A stretch of 64,000 bases of DNA, from NCBI GenBank assembly GCA_010405405.1, contig MU004231.1, forward strand, positions 1,999,860-2,063,859, written 5' to 3'. The stretch comes from Microthyrium microscopicum. Lineage: Eukaryota; Ascomycota; Dothideomycetes; Microthyriales; Microthyriaceae. Under the pieces are notes generated by a model, which was given only the letters and a program-made list of their open reading frames with translations, did no database searches and was not told the origin of the DNA. Below, piece by piece: positions 22,091-35,600 of the stretch; position 1 is the stretch's first letter, and every line of letters begins with the position of its first letter. Position numbers and translations under genes: made by a program.

Positions 22091-22543
22091 AAGGTTAGGT
22101 CTGGTTGTTTGGTTTGGAGGATAAGAGGATTTTGAAAAGATGTTGGGTAATTGTCGAGTAGATGTTGCGTAATGTAGCAGAAATCGATTCGAGTTCATTG
22201 ATTGAAACAACGCCTTCGTGACTATTGTTGGTATCGTGATGCAAACCAGCGTCCTTGTCTTCGCTCATGTATAAGAGCCGCCGAAAAGCCCCATCAGCCG
22301 GGTCCTATGTCCAAGCTCTTGCAAAACTCACGATACACCACGAAGAAAGCTTTAAAGAGCAAATCATTATTGTGTCATTACCCATCCCCAAACGCTATGA
22401 TCAAGCCCTTGTCCCTCTATCGGGATATGCAGGGCCTGTTGAGTCCAATTTGTCTCTGCCTGCTGAAGAAAAACAGTCCAAGTGTATTCCTTCATCGTAC
22501 CAAGAGAAACCCTGCCTATGAACCGAAATGTCGATTTGTGCTT
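22091..22543. other. Intergenic between convergent genes
   Basis: This is 453 bp between the ends of the Cys-rich protein gene and the cyclin gene. I see nothing beyond 3' flanks. Confidence 0.5.
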
Positions 22544-23758
22544 TCATCCTTTCGGCGTCAATACTGGTAATGTCAATTTCATCGTCTCCATTCCGAATCC
22601 TCCAGGTAATTGAGCGGCCTGTAATAAACCATTCATTCGTCGCATAAGTGTGGCTGAATTTGCCTGAAGGTCGAAGTTTAGTAAATAGCAGAGACTGACT
22701 TCGAGTGTGGCCAGCTCTGATTGCTTTACGCCACCAACCACGGCGAAACGCTCCTGTGAGTATCGAAGGTCTTCCAATGCTTTCATGGCGATTCGTAAAG
22801 ATCCTAGAAGCAGTCTATGTACTGTTCGATTTGTAGCTGGGACAAGCTTTTCTTCGATACAGAGTTTGTGGATGTAACCGCCTGCTGCAAGGTAGACTGC
22901 TGTCGACATTGGGCAGAATTTGTGGAGCCTTGTGAGATAAGCTTCCAGGCCAAGAGCAGGTGGCTTCTTGCAAAAAAACTTTCGTGCTATTGTCAGTTGC
23001 TGAAGCTGTGGTGGTTCTGACGTTGCCGTTACATCTGCGGTTGACGGTTCGTCCGCCTCGGCTTCAGGGGCTCCAACAGTGAGATTTTCAAATCCGGGCT
23101 TTTTGATATCTTCATGAGCCATAGGAGTCCCTGGTCTAGAAAAGGTTCGTCTGTGTCCCCTTAGACTCTCCTTGACCATTTCAGACGTCAGAGTTCGTGG
23201 TGTGATGGCAATTGGAGGAGTTGGAGGAACATCGCCGGTGATTCGAGAGATAGCTTGAACACAGCGAGCTAGCATTTTCATGGCTACTTCTGGCTCAAGA
23301 GTGTCGACCTCCCAGGCCTGTGGGTCCAGTGGAGGTGATCTAATCCTTTCCGTGTTTTTGGCGGCTAACGTTATATCTGGAACAAGGCCGGCATCCTGGG
23401 ATGGAGATGGTGCTGCTGGAGGGCGAGATGGTGGAGTTTCAGAAGGCATTGCAGCTGGCTGGTTTGGCGATTTAGGTGGATTGCTATCTGGAAGTGCGGA
23501 ATGGTTTGCAAAGGAGTATTTTGAACTGAAGCTGGTTGGCATATGGCCATGTGCTCCTTGCTGGACTATGTCACTCGCCATTGGTTGATGAGGGGCGAGT
23601 GGTTGGTGATGAGAGTGACTAGGTTGAGGAATATTTCTGGTGGAGCCGTATCCATTTGGCAGCGCTAATTGTTGACTGGCACAGAATCTATCATTTAATG
23701 GAAGTGATAGATAAGTGTTTGTGTAGTAGTTCGGTCTTTGAGAAGTATTAGAAGTCAA
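22544..23758 (-). CDS. Pho85-type (Pcl/Pho80-like) cyclin
   Basis: This intronless gene encodes 404 residues. The first 150 are low-complexity (Ser, Pro, His, Gln), as usual for fungal Pcl cyclins. A conserved patch MLARCVQAISRITGDVPPTPP (residues ~160-180) precedes a variable linker. The cyclin box starts at about residue 265 (ALGLEAYLTRLHKFCPMSTAVYLAAGGYIHKL) and ends near residue 385, with the family's RFAVVGGVKQSELATLEVSLCYLLNFDL helix. Such cyclins activate the kinase Pho85/PhoA in control of phosphate, glycogen and polarity. The arrangement fits the Pcl6/Pcl7-like subgroup better than Pho80 itself, by general resemblance only. The chosen ATG is the first in frame. Confidence 0.82.
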   Translation of the reverse strand: MTSNTSQRPNYYTNTYLSLPLNDRFCASQQLALPNGYGSTRNIPQPSHSHHQPLAPHQPMASDIVQQGAHGHMPTSFSSKYSFANHSALPDSNPPKSPNQPAAMPSETPPSRPPAAPSPSQDAGLVPDITLAAKNTERIRSPPLDPQAWEVDTLEPEVAMKMLARCVQAISRITGDVPPTPPIAITPRTLTSEMVKESLRGHRRTFSRPGTPMAHEDIKKPGFENLTVGAPEAEADEPSTADVTATSEPPQLQQLTIARKFFCKKPPALGLEAYLTRLHKFCPMSTAVYLAAGGYIHKLCIEEKLVPATNRTVHRLLLGSLRIAMKALEDLRYSQERFAVVGGVKQSELATLEVSLCYLLNFDLQANSATLMRRMNGLLQAAQLPGGFGMETMKLTLPVLTPKG

Positions 23759-25443
23759 TCCAAGGCGGAGATGGGGAGAATTTACTGCAAATCGGAACGC
23801 CAGAAGATGGAAAGGCGAACACAGGTCGTAGAGTTGAAGAAGGAATGAAGATGATGAAGTTACGGAAATGGGAGATAAAGATTGAAGTTACAGAGCTTCC
23901 GACTGCACAAAGCTCAGAAGAGGTAGAACGGGCAAAACTTGTGGTAGCAGCTGACCGGAAAGCCAAAGCTCTGATACTAGTAGGGACGGAGGGAGAACCA
24001 AACTGCTGGAGATTTGAGATTATGCGGCGTTGTATTGGCGAAGGAAGCCCTCTTAGATTGTTTGTGTTGTAGGAGGGCTCTAATGAAGCAATAGTAAAGA
24101 AGGACAGGCAGTGCTTAAGCAGGTAAACAGGCTCTGGGTTGACAGGTACAGTAGTGACCAAGATAGAGTAGCATGTGCAGCTCAGAAGTTGTGAAGCTAA
24201 CAGGTCGATTGCGATATCAAAGAAGTAAGAGCTTGTGTTGATGCTGCTGCAGCGGACGGAAGGACCTTAAGTTGCAGGTGTGAAGTAACTAGTAAGGTAG
24301 AGAGCTGTCAGAGCATGAGGTTGGCATCAACAATGGAAAGAATCATGTCTGAAGATACAGGCCTGGCAGGGTGCAATGAATTAGAGATGTTCAAAGATTC
24401 AAATGCTGGGACAAGCAAGCTTGGCAAGCTAACGATGGTCGCAGTCAGGCAAATTATTGAAGCGGGGCAAAAATATGGAAATTGTCTCGTCAATAATTAG
24501 AGCTGTCTGCCTGTCATTTCAACCTGCAACCTGCAAAGCGTGGCCTAGACCTCTTGGCGCAACCATGTTGTTTTCACTTTGGGCAGAATAATATCAGGCT
24601 GAGACTTCTAATAGTCTCTCTGAACGATGATCACTACATACTTTCCCCGCCATACATGGTTCTACTGCACTGCTATCAGTCGGATAAGTAGCCTGCGGAG
24701 TGCGGATAGGGGCAATCTCGATGTGCTCCTGCAGAGAGTATGTCCGTACCGACTGTTTCTTGCCACACTTGGTTGCGGTGCATGTAATACGAGCTCTTAC
24801 CTAGGCAATTCTATATTCCTGCTAGGTGGATCATAACCGAGAACTGCTCCAGCACGCGAATGTAGCAGGAGTCTATGGAACATAGATTGACGTTTCTATC
24901 AAGACATCGAATATGTACCTAGGTAGGGAGCAAAAAGCGGCTTCTTCACTCCCTAGAGAACATACCGGATCTTCCCACTATTAAAATGAAATGCATACAT
25001 CCCTATAATATGGTCATGTATCTGTATCGCTTCTCTGATGATTAGAACGCGTACTCCAGCGATACCACGCAAACTATACCTTTTATCAGCGAGTTGCGTG
25101 CAGCCACACGCAACAATGGCAATTTGTTGTGGCGCGACAGCGTACGGTGATGCATATCAAATACTGTTCTGCACCGTCTGCTATCAACTTGAGCTTTGCT
25201 ACATCAAATGTACTTGGCAACATGTCATTAGCATCGGAACAAAAGTTGAGGGTTTCAAGAGCTTAAGAGCTCACAAGCTAGACTAGACTGGGCAGGACAT
25301 GCCTAATCAAGCGTAATCATGATCTTATCTCATTTCATCTTATCTCCGACATCATCCATCTCGCCCATTCGTGTTTCCCTGAAACTGTTTAAACACCAAC
25401 TCTATCATCACTTTACCAACCCTTTCCATCAAGCCCACTCATA
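23759..25443. promoter_or_regulatory. Long divergent intergenic region, cyclin / SWC4
   Basis: This is 1.68 kb with no supported coding gene. The part next to the cyclin is purine-rich on plus (AGAAG, GGAAG runs) and likely holds the long 5' UTR typical of regulatory genes. A 137-codon minus frame (23748-24161) overlaps it without recognisable content. The last 100 bp before SWC4 are C/T-rich. Confidence 0.45.
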
Positions 25444-27228
25444 ATGGCTACCTCCAAAGATGTTCGTGACATTATGGGTATGGCTGCCCAACCAGGGGGT
25501 GCAGCTGTCGCCGCCACCAAAAAGAAAGCTCCAAAGCCTGTAATTGGCAAGAAAATAAGTAGGCACTTCAAGCTTTACCAAAGACTTGTGAGCTAATTGT
25601 TGATAGCTGGCATAAGTCGGGAAATCCTTGCTTTACATGGGGATCGTCCTCCACCTGTCGCGATCGTCGACTCCTCCAAAGCCTACCGTAAACGTTTCAA
25701 GCGAGATTTCAAACCATCACATTGGGAGCACGCCGAATTCGACAATTCAGCACGGCCAGACGGCTTGCTCTTAAGACACTGGCGCAAACAACCTATCCAA
25801 GCGCAACGCGACAAGGCTAATGACGAAAACGGCGATGCCATGGATGTTGATAGCGAGGCGCAACCCAATCCTACCACGACTCCTTACGAATTCGCCAAAT
25901 ACAATGTCCAAATCGATGTTCCCACCTACACAGACGAGCAATACAATGCATATCTACAAGACAAAGATTGGAGTAGAGAGGAAACGGACTACTTGCTTGA
26001 TTTAGTCAAGGAGTACTACCAGAAATGGCCTGTTATTATTGATCGATACGAATGGCAGTCGTCAAATCAAACTTCAAATCCTGCAGATCCCACTGCCGTT
26101 GCCAAGCTATCGGATGCCAAAGCCAGAGATCTCGAGGCTCTCAAGGCTAGATATTACTTTGTTTCGGCCAAGTGCATGGAGTTTACCTTCATAAATGGAG
26201 TAGCAGACATGAACGCGGAGGAGTTTGCACTACATGAGCAATATACAAAATTCAAGCCTGAGACCGAACGGCAACGGAAGAACCTTGCATGGCAACTCTG
26301 TCGACGAAACCCTGATGATGTCAAAGAAGAGGAATATCTTCTGTCAGAGTTACAGCGAATCATGATCTCGGCACAGAAATTCGAAATTGAACGCGCTGAA
26401 TTGAGACAGCGATTGGAGATAGTTCCTTCACCCCAAAATTCGAAAGACCGGCCAATACCCTCAACATCCGGCGAGTTGCATGCTTTATGGCAACAGCTCG
26501 CGCAGCTTGATAAGAGTCGGAAACCACGTGCTCGTATTTCAATCGACGGAAGCCTCCAATCACCAGCTACCGGCGGACTCCAAACCCCAGCAAGCGCAGG
26601 AGGTCATCGAGATTCCATATCTGGTAGCAACCAGAAGAGAGGGTCCACGTCGCAACAAGTACCAGCTCGTTTACTGAACCCCCGAGATGAGCTGCGGTTC
26701 GGCGTGTCAACACCAACCGAGCGAACTGTATCAGGCGTCACCTTCCGCACCGACAAGGTTCTCAAACTTCGACAAGCTAAATCACAAATTCAGACACAGA
26801 AGATCATTCAAGCATTGACTCATCTAGAAATTCCCGACATGCTACCTCTGCCAACCACACGAGTCGTGCAAGCCTATGAAGGTTTGATCCAGAAGATCAA
26901 TGTGCTTCTCGATGCTCGCAAAGTTTTGGCTAAAGAGCAGACTGAGCTTCAGACAGCTCTTGCAGTGAAAGCGGAGGTGGAGAAGAAGTCATCGGACTCA
27001 ACCAAGCCCGAGGGCGCACAAACTGATGCAGACGGTGATGATGATGCTGAGGGAGAGGAAGATGCTGAAGGCGAGGATCTCGATGTTGAGATGACAGATG
27101 CGCCAGCTGCAACCAAGCCAGAAACTGAGGAAGCCCCACGGCCGTCGTCATCTCGAAGCACCAGAAATAACCGTAGTGCGAGTATTCTCAGTGCAGCGAG
27201 TAGCAGAGGCAGTCGAAGAAAGAAGTGA
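25444..27228 (+). CDS. swc4: SWR1-complex protein 4 (Swc4/Eaf2/DMAP1 homologue)
   Basis: Two exons (25444-25558, 25607-27228; 48-bp intron, GCTAAT branch, GATAG acceptor) encode 578 residues. The N-terminus MATSKDVRDIMGMA and the block PKPVIGKKITGISREILALHGDRPPPVAIV are strongly typical of Swc4. The SANT-like domain lies near residues 150-200 (WSREETDYLLDLVKEYYQKW, WPVIIDRY). The C-terminal half has the DMAP1-type coiled region (EIPDMLPLPTTRVVQAYEGL), then an acidic DDDAEGEEDAEGE run and a basic Ser-rich tail. Swc4 belongs to the SWR1 (H2A.Z deposition) and NuA4 (H4/H2A acetylation) complexes in the nucleus. The intron after KKI is needed to place the start in frame. Confidence 0.93.
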
Positions 27229-27854
27229 AGAGATGCTAATAAACACTAATACTACTAGACATATAGACAATATATACATACTGTCTCTGAAATATTTGTT
27301 ATTCGTCTGGACGCACTCCTGAATGTGAGAAGCTATTGCCAAATTCTAGAAGTGCAAAGGTAATTCACGTCAGCATCTGCCTCATTGACTCTTTGAGTGA
27401 ATGCAAAGGAGAAGTCGGTGAAGTCAATGTTGGAGCTTGCATCTGAATGAGTGATAGGACTGATAGGTTGTGCCTGGATGCATGCGATGTCGGAGAATGT
27501 CGGATAGAATCGGCGTTTAGTGGGCTGTCAGTTATCGACACACGGCTAGAACCTCGATATCGCGTCAAACATCAAACTATTTTCATGTGGCCAAGGCGGC
27601 AAACCCATACTAACGTCCTGCTGCTAATTTTGACATGAACCATGGCTACCTTCATCCTTCTCTATACTTTCCACCACCAAAGTCACTGTTCAAAACAAGT
27701 GATTGAGCTCGCCATTGCCCCTCGCTGAGTCTCTGAATCACCGTTCCATGGCGTCCTGCTAACAAGAGACCCACTTCGCTCCTCCTTCCTCCCCAATCGC
27801 CACCTTCTCTAGAAAATTTACAATTCGTTGTCTAGCTGTAAAGTGCTATTCATC
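27229..27854. other. Intergenic between SWC4 and GCV2
   Basis: This is 626 bp between two plus-strand genes, with no supported gene. The C/T-rich leader from about 27770 is probably the GCV2 5' UTR. Confidence 0.5.
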
Positions 27855-30800
27855 ATGCAGCCAGCTACTGCCCTCGCCTTGTTGCGAACCGGCACACGCG
27901 CAATTCGCACAATACCTCGTGTAACTCTTCGTTATCGCTCCACTCACTCTTCGATTGCGGGTCTCAAACGCACATTCTATACCAGCTCTACAACAGACAG
28001 CGGTGATGGAACTGGCAAAGATGGCAAACCTCTCACATCAGTCTTTGCTCCACTAGACACTTTCCCACATCGACACATTGGCCCATCACCAGCCGACACT
28101 GAGCTCATGCTCAAGGCTCTAGATCCAGCCGTATCCTCCCTCGACGAATTCGTCAAGCAAGTCCTACCAGCCGATATTCTCTCCTCTCGCGACATTCACA
28201 TCGAGAACCCTGCAAATTCCGTACACGAGGGTGACAATGGCCCCAGCGACGCTGGCTACTCGGAGAGCCGCCTACTCATGCGGCTCCGAACTATTGCCAG
28301 CAAGAACAAGGTGTTGCGAAGCTATATTGGATGCGGGTACTCAGGCACCCGCGTGCCAGAGGTGATCAAGCGCAATGTTCTGGAAGGCCCAGGCTGGTAT
28401 ACCAGCTATACGCCATATCAGCCAGAGATAAGTCAAGGACGGCTGGAGTCGCTCCTGAACTTCCAAACGCTGGTGACTGATCTGACGGGGCTGGAGATGG
28501 CCAATGCTTCAGTGCTGGACGAGTCGACTGCGGCGGCGGAAGCGATGACGCTGGCTATGAACTCTGCGTCGTCAAAGAAGCAAAAACGGCCGAACAAGAC
28601 TTTTTTCGTGTCACATTTGACTCATCCACAGACGATTGGAGTACTTCAGGCGCGCGCTGAGGGATTCGGGATCAAGATCCAAGTTGGCGATGTGCTTGCG
28701 GGCAATTATAAGGAAGTTCGAGAGACGGGCGAGGACTTGCTCGGTGTTCTCGTCCAGTATCCGGACACAGAGGGTGGAGTAAACGACTTTCGAGGTCTTT
28801 CAGATGTAGTGCACAAGAACGGCGGAATCCTCACCGTGGCTACGGATCTTCTGGCTTTGACTGTTCTTACGCCTCCTGGCGAATTTGGTGCGGACGTCGC
28901 TTTTGGCAACTCACAGCGTTTTGGCGTTCCATTCGGGTTTGGCGGACCGCATGCTGCATTCTTTGCGACTACGGACAAATATAAGCGTAAGATCCCTGGT
29001 CGGTTGATTGGGCTGTCAAAAGATCGACTAGGTGATCCGGCTGCTAGATTGGCTTTGCAAACTCGAGAGCAGCATATCCGACGAGAAAAAGCCACAAGCA
29101 ATATCTGCACTGCTCAGGCACTTCTTGCCAATATGAGCGCTTTCTATGCTGTTTATCATGGCCCTGAAGGATTACGGAATATTGCAGAAAGAACTATAAC
29201 TATTGCGCGAGTCTTACAGAAGGCATTGGTCAACTTGGGCTTTCAAACCGGTCGAGATGGTGAGAATCTGCCAGTTCAGTTCGATACTATTGTTGTAAAG
29301 GTGAATGATGCCCAGAGCGTGTTGCGAAAGGCAGTGGAAGACCAGGGAATCAATCTTCGTCAATTGGACGGTCAACATGTGGGCATCTCGGTCGACGAAA
29401 CGGTAGATAAGGAAGACATCCTTGACATCCTGGCGGTCTTCGCATCTATCGCATCCAAAGACGCAAAGCCAGATCTTGAAAAGCTAGCATCAGAGGTTGG
29501 ATTCTCAGCACAAGCCATTCCCGATCAGTTCAAGCGGACATCATCCTACTTGACGCATCCAGTATTCAACTCTCATCACTCTGAGACAGAGCTGCTCCGA
29601 TATATTCACCATCTTCAATCGAAGGATCTATCACTTACTCATTCCATGATACCGCTTGGATCATGCACAATGAAGCTTAACGCTACCACAGAAATGGTCC
29701 CCGTTACTTGGCCCGAGTTTGCATTGATACATCCATTCGTTCCTACCGATCAAGCTGAAGGATATCATGTCATGATCGACGAACTCGAAAAGGATTTGGC
29801 AGAAATTACCGGATTTGATGCCGTGTCTCTTCAACCCAATTCTGGCGCTCAAGGAGAGTTCGCTGGCCTCCGAGTCATTCACGAATACTTCAAGCAAAAC
29901 CAGAAGCCTGGCGAGAAGCGAGACGTCTGCATCATTCCAGTTTCCGCACACGGCACAAACCCTGCAAGCGCAGCAATGGCTGGAATGCGAGTTGTCGCAG
30001 TTAAGTGTGATACTATCACAGGAAACTTGGACATGGAGGACCTCAAAGCCAAGTGCGAAAAACACAAACACGAACTTGCCGCCATCATGATAACATACCC
30101 CAGCACCTTTGGTGTATTCGAGCCACAAGTCAAAGAGGTCTGCGATCTCATCCATGCTAACGGCGGACAAGTATATATGGACGGCGCCAACATGAATGCT
30201 CAAATCGGTCTCTGCTCCCCAGGTGAGATTGGCGCCGATGTGTGCCATCTCAACCTCCACAAGACCTTCTGTATTCCTCATGGCGGCGGCGGACCAGGTG
30301 TTGGCCCTATCGGTGTCAAGTCACATCTGGCGCCCTTCCTTCCCGGTCATCCTCTCGTCAAGACAGGTGGCGAAAAGGCCATCCCACCTATATCCGGCGC
30401 ACCTTGGGGCTCCGCCAGCATCCTCCCTATCAGCTGGGCATACATCAAGATGATGGGCGGTCTAGGACTCACACACGCCACAAAGATTACCTTACTTAAC
30501 GCAAACTACATCCTCTCCCGCCTCAAGCCACACTTCAAAATTCTATATACCAACGAAAACGGCCGATGCGCACACGAATTCATCCTCGATGTGCGCGGGT
30601 TTGAGAAGTCTGCTGGCATCCAGGCAATTGATATTGCAAAGCGATTGCAAGACTATGGCTTCCATGCACCAACCATGAGCTGGCCAGTCACCAACACTCT
30701 GATGATCGAACCAACAGAATCCGAGAGTATGGAGGAGCTCGACCGCTTCTGCGATGCCCTCATCCAGATCCGCCGTGAAATCGAGCAAGTCGAAAAGGGC

Positions 30801-31094
30801 GAGCAGCCTAAGGAGGGTAATGTGCTCAAGATGTCACCGCACACAATGAAAGATCTCGTCCGCGAAGATTGGGATCGTTCGTATACACGCGAAACTGCCG
30901 CTTACCCACTACCGTGGCTGCGGGAGAAGAAGTTTTGGCCATCGGTTACTCGACTCAACGATAGTAAGTTCGAAACCTGCCCACACCATTCCCAAATAGA
31001 CACACTTACTAATATTCCTCCAGCTTATGGTGATCTCAACCTCTTCTGCACTTGTGCTCCTGTTCCAGAGGATGCTGATGGATCTTCGGCATAA
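27855..31094 (+). CDS. GCV2: Glycine dehydrogenase (decarboxylating), P protein, mitochondrial
   Basis: This is the pyridoxal-phosphate P protein of the glycine cleavage system, which decarboxylates glycine and passes the aminomethyl group to the lipoyl H protein in the mitochondrial matrix. Two exons (27855-30963, 31024-31094) are joined over a 60-bp intron that has no stop in frame; splicing gives 1059 residues, the normal length. The start at 27855 opens an Arg-rich, acid-poor mitochondrial presequence ([19 protein letters not shown]). The N-terminal half begins with PHRHIGPS near residue 75. The second half carries the PLP-binding [16 protein letters not shown] with Lys803, as well as [12 protein letters not shown] and the [15 protein letters not shown] block. 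The last exon adds [10 protein letters not shown], conserved in the family, which supports the intron. Confidence 0.96.
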   Translation: MQPATALALLRTGTRAIRTIPRVTLRYRSTHSSIAGLKRTFYTSSTTDSGDGTGKDGKPLTSVFAPLDTFPHRHIGPSPADTELMLKALDPAVSSLDEFVKQVLPADILSSRDIHIENPANSVHEGDNGPSDAGYSESRLLMRLRTIASKNKVLRSYIGCGYSGTRVPEVIKRNVLEGPGWYTSYTPYQPEISQGRLESLLNFQTLVTDLTGLEMANASVLDESTAAAEAMTLAMNSASSKKQKRPNKTFFVSHLTHPQTIGVLQARAEGFGIKIQVGDVLAGNYKEVRETGEDLLGVLVQYPDTEGGVNDFRGLSDVVHKNGGILTVATDLLALTVLTPPGEFGADVAFGNSQRFGVPFGFGGPHAAFFATTDKYKRKIPGRLIGLSKDRLGDPAARLALQTREQHIRREKATSNICTAQALLANMSAFYAVYHGPEGLRNIAERTITIARVLQKALVNLGFQTGRDGENLPVQFDTIVVKVNDAQSVLRKAVEDQGINLRQLDGQHVGISVDETVDKEDILDILAVFASIASKDAKPDLEKLASEVGFSAQAIPDQFKRTSSYLTHPVFNSHHSETELLRYIHHLQSKDLSLTHSMIPLGSCTMKLNATTEMVPVTWPEFALIHPFVPTDQAEGYHVMIDELEKDLAEITGFDAVSLQPNSGAQGEFAGLRVIHEYFKQNQKPGEKRDVCIIPVSAHGTNPASAAMAGMRVVAVKCDTITGNLDMEDLKAKCEKHKHELAAIMITYPSTFGVFEPQVKEVCDLIHANGGQVYMDGANMNAQIGLCSPGEIGADVCHLNLHKTFCIPHGGGGPGVGPIGVKSHLAPFLPGHPLVKTGGEKAIPPISGAPWGSASILPISWAYIKMMGGLGLTHATKITLLNANYILSRLKPHFKILYTNENGRCAHEFILDVRGFEKSAGIQAIDIAKRLQDYGFHAPTMSWPVTNTLMIEPTESESMEELDRFCDALIQIRREIEQVEKGEQPKEGNVLKMSPHTMKDLVREDWDRSYTRETAAYPLPWLREKKFWPSVTRLNDSKFETCPHHSQIDTLTNIPPAYGDLNLFCTCAPVPEDADGSSA

Positions 31095-32658
31095 GCGACA
31101 GTCCATTTTGCAATTGTTTAACATTCCATTTGCATAGAAAGATGAGTTTGGCGTTGGGCTTGCTTCACGATTCTTGGGCGGTGTTTGTTCATTTTTAACA
31201 AAGATACCAATTCAACATAGCGGCGTTCAACAATGCTATTTTTGGCTACGGCTAGAAGGGAATGAGATATATGATATTATGACTTCAACAGAGTCTAGAA
31301 GTGGCTGACGGGATGTGAGTTGTGTTACTACATTGAAGATTGTGGTCAGAAGGATAGGAGGGGCCTTGGTTTTCGACTGTACCCGTACGGATTGGCTAGT
31401 TAGTTTGTAGAGAATAGAGGAGAGCGAACATTTGATGTTGGTTTTTCACTTCTTGGCTTGCTGTTTACTCCTGTCTTTGGGCTTTAGCTCCCTGGTGTAG
31501 AGCAAGGGAATTATTGCTTGAGAGTAATATGATTCCACATCAGTAAGTAAGTATTTGCTCGCCAGGGTACTAGACATAGGCAGCATGGTGGCATTGGAAT
31601 TGTAACTCAACAACATCATCACGAACTACGGTGGGACTTGCAAATGTACGATGCTGCGGATTGGCTACCGTAGACATGTCGTTCGGACGTGATCCGACGA
31701 CACGTAGCACCCGCCATCGCCAGATGACTGGGATCGGGTATCATAGTGCAACATTTGTTGTGTTATTTGTTTGCATCTCACATAATAGTAGTGCTACCAA
31801 TGTAGATCTGGAATATTTCCGTCCGCCATTGTACAAGACTGAGGATGTACAAAATATAGCAAAAGCGATCCATTGACCGCTCAACACCAAGCACCTCGTC
31901 TATACCTGCCCAAAAAGGAAGCTTTCAAGAAGATTGTCACCACTTCCAAGAACCGGGCCAGCGGACAAGCTTCGCCATGAGGAGAATCTCACCGTCCGCG
32001 CGTGCCCTGAAGACATTTTCTCACAAAAGTAGTCAGCAACCAAACATACGAGTCCAAAGTAGTGGAGACACTGGAATTCTTTCGGTTACCTGCCTGCCTT
32101 GCTTGAAATCGGATAAATGCACACGATGCAGTGGCGTTGCGCAACCAGTCAATGAACGCTTCCCCCGCATTTGGTACCGACCAAGCGTGGACGCCACTCC
32201 CGTCATGCCAGGGAAGTACGACAGGGGTCAAAAAGTTGTTGATTTAAGTTAACTGCTGGGTCATGACGCCCTGGCCGAGGGAATCATTTTCTAATTTAGT
32301 TGACTTGGCCCAATGAGTTATACTTTGTTGAAACCTCTTGATTTGCGTTGATATCATTCTTGGTTGCTTGATTCGAAATCTGGAAAAGCTGTCTGAGTCC
32401 CAGGCTCCCGGCGTGGATGTTTAGAACGATTGGTGTAGTTGGTAAGCTCCATTTTTTCTTGTTGTTGGGTCCGGACCCAATGAGTGAGTGGATACGAGAA
32501 GGTGAGAAGGATTAGGCACAAGATCAGTATCGGCGTTTGCTGATTGTTTACTGCTTGAGCTTGTCATCTCAACTACTACTGTTGTCGCGTGAGCGATTTC
32601 CAAGAGAAGAATACAGCTAACCTTATGTCCAGTCAGATCTTAGCACTCTTTGTCAATC
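31095..32658. other. Intergenic 1.56 kb, no supported gene
   Basis: This lies between GCV2 and the trehalase gene, both on plus. Only short overlapping frames occur around 31.6-32.6 kb, none with a recognisable motif. Confidence 0.5.
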
Positions 32659-35600
32659 ATGAAGCTCCTAATTCTTAATATATCGCTATTTCTCACAATC
32701 TTCGGGAATGCGACTGCGACAATCTATGAAACTCGATTCCCTGGTGTAACATATGACGACGATGCCTGGACCCTCACTACCACCAATCTTGATCAGGGAC
32801 ATTACCAATCGCGAATATCGCTCGCAAATGGATACTTTGGGATCAATTTGGCGGCTGTAGGTCCATTCATGGACTTTGATGTTCAGGTAGACGGCGACAA
32901 TGTCAACGGATGGCCCCTTTTTGGGCGACGGCAGTCCTTTGCGACAATTGCTGGATTCTATGGTCACGAAACTATTTTGAATGGTACGAACTTTGCATGG
33001 CTATATCAGTATGGAGAGGGCGAATCTGCCATATCTGGAGTGCCTCATTGGGCTGGCTTACTCATTGAATTGGGCGGGCAGTTGTTGAACGCTTCGGTCG
33101 ATAGCTCTCAAATTTCCAATTTCTCGTCAACGTTGGATATGAGAAGAGGTCTCATGGCCTGGACCTACGACTGGACTCCTAGCGGATCCTCAAGCATCCA
33201 TGTGCTCTACGAAATGCTTGTTCATAAGCTCTACGTCAATCAGGCTGCTGTACGACTCACTGTAACACCAGCAGAAGATTCAAACGTAACGATCATTGAC
33301 GTTTTGGATGGAGACTGCGCTGTACGTACTAATTCCACTGGCACAGGGTTTGATCAGTCATCAGCGGCCATATGGTCTGCAGTGAGTCCCTATGGTGTGG
33401 CAAATGTTACAGCATATATCTACTCCACTTTGACAGCAGAAGATGACAGGTGCCTGGACACACTGGCACAAGTTACAAGCGGACCTTTCTTAGGCTCGAA
33501 CGAATCATCTATAGCTCAAGGAGTTAATGCTAAGCTCACTGCTGGCCAAAGCACTACGTTCACCAAATTCGTTGGTGCTGCATCCACTGATGCCTTCCCG
33601 GATCCTTCAAATATTGCGAAAATGGGTTCCAAGGCAGCTGCACAAGCAGGATGGGACAGTTTGCTCAAGTCTCATGCAGAGGAGTGGGCATATGTCATGC
33701 CGACAGACTCCGTGGACAGCTTTGTATTACCCTCCACGGGGAAAGTACCTGAAGACCCAGATGTTGTTGAGCTGCATATCAATGCAGTAACAAACCCATT
33801 CCATCTCATTCAGAACACCGTTGGTGAGAACGCAATCGCTGCGGCGAACAACAACTCCGATCTTGATACTCACAGTATCTCGGTGGGCGGTTTAGCAAGT
33901 GACTCGTACGCGGGCTTCATTTTCTGGGACGCGGATGTTTGGATGGCGCCTGGTCTTGTTGTTTCCCATCCCCAAGCGGCAAAGCAAATAGCTGGATATC
34001 GGGCTAAGCATCTGGATCAAGCGAAGGATAATATCAATACCGCCTATCAATCTTCCAAGAACCAGACCGGCAGGTTTTCCGAAGGAGGTGCGGTGTACCC
34101 ATGGACAGATGGAAGATATGGTACATGCACCGGAACAGGTAAGTCAGAAGTAGTTGCCGTATCTATTCAAACATCGGCTAATGTCACTTGAGGTCCCTGC
34201 TTTGACTACGAGTATCACATCAATGGCGACATTGGTCTTCAGCTGTTCAATTACTACGCAGCCACTGGAGACACCGAGACCTTCAAGGATCAGTACTTCC
34301 CGATTTATGATGCCGTTGCCTGGTTCTATGCAGAACTTCTCACTTTCAATTCGTCAACGGAAACATATGGTCTCATGAATGCCACTGACCCGGATGAGTA
34401 TGCCAATTTTGCTGACAATGTTGGTTACACTCTGGCTCTCATTCAATCTCATCTCCAAACCGCAAATGTATTGCGCGATCGTCTTGGACTACCTCAAAAT
34501 GCGACCTGGGCGGACACAGCGTCCAAAATCAAGATCCCCACCAATGAGGAGGCTAAAATAGTTCTCGAATATGCGGCTATGAATGGATCTATTCAGGTGA
34601 AGCAAGCAGACGTCGTTCTCATTGACGACTTCCTCGGTGTGACCAATGAATACTCGCTACCGAACTTGGATTACTATGCAGGGAAACAGTCAGCTAACGG
34701 GCCCGGTATGACTTACGGTGTGTTCTCCATTGTTGCCAACGAGATCTCGCCTTCTGGCTGCTCTGCAGTAAGTTTCCCACAGCAATGCCAACGCTTTGTA
34801 TCTAATCATTGTCAGTACACGTATGATCTGGAAGGTTCTCAGCCTTATACTCGAGCACCTTGGTTCCAATACTCCGAGCAACTTCTTGATGACTTTGGAG
34901 CAAATGGCGGCACACATCCCGCCTACCCGTTTCTGACAGGTAAGATTTTGAATTCGTTCACTTCTAAATCATAAGCTCACATCAATTAGGTCAAGGCGGT
35001 GCGAATCGAGTCAGTGTCTACGGTTATCTCGGCCTTCGTCTCTCCCTAGATTCTTTGAACGTTAGTCCAAACCTACCACCTCAAATCTCGTACTTGAGAT
35101 ATCGAACCATCTACTGGCAAGGCCATCCAGTCTCCGCCTCCTCTAATACCACCCACACGACCCTCACTCGTCTCCCTAGCAGTCTTGCCAATGCTAACAC
35201 CACATACCTCACCAATGCGATCCCAGTCACAATAGGCGCAGATACATCTGTAGCCGTAAGCCTCCCACCAAATGGTACAATTGTAGTCACAAACCGTCTA
35301 ATTGGCTACAATGCCACCATCGACGGCAACATAGCCCAATGTAAACCCGCCAATTCATCTCAAGCTTACCTTCCCGGGCTATTCCCGCTCGCCGCCGTCG
35401 ACGGCGCCATATCAACCAAATGGCAACCCGTCTTCAGCAATATCACATCCTCAGTCATCGTCGACCTAGGAGCACCAGGCGTAGGCATCAATATCACCGG
35501 CTTCCATGTCGACTGGGCGCAGGCTCCTCCAATGTCATGGCAAGTTGACTTTTCCACCTCAGCAGACTTTAGTGCTTCATCTACAGCGTACAACTCGACC

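Noticed and set aside
20819-22210. 463-codon open frame on the minus strand across the Cys-rich gene
   Set aside because: It is a Val/Ala/Leu/Trp-rich mirror of the Thr/Pro/Cys/His-biased plus-strand codons. It has no domain and would remove a gene with signal peptide, good introns and ordered modules.
29661-30281. 206-codon minus-strand frame inside GCV2
   Set aside because: It lies fully opposite a strongly conserved enzyme and shows no feature of its own.
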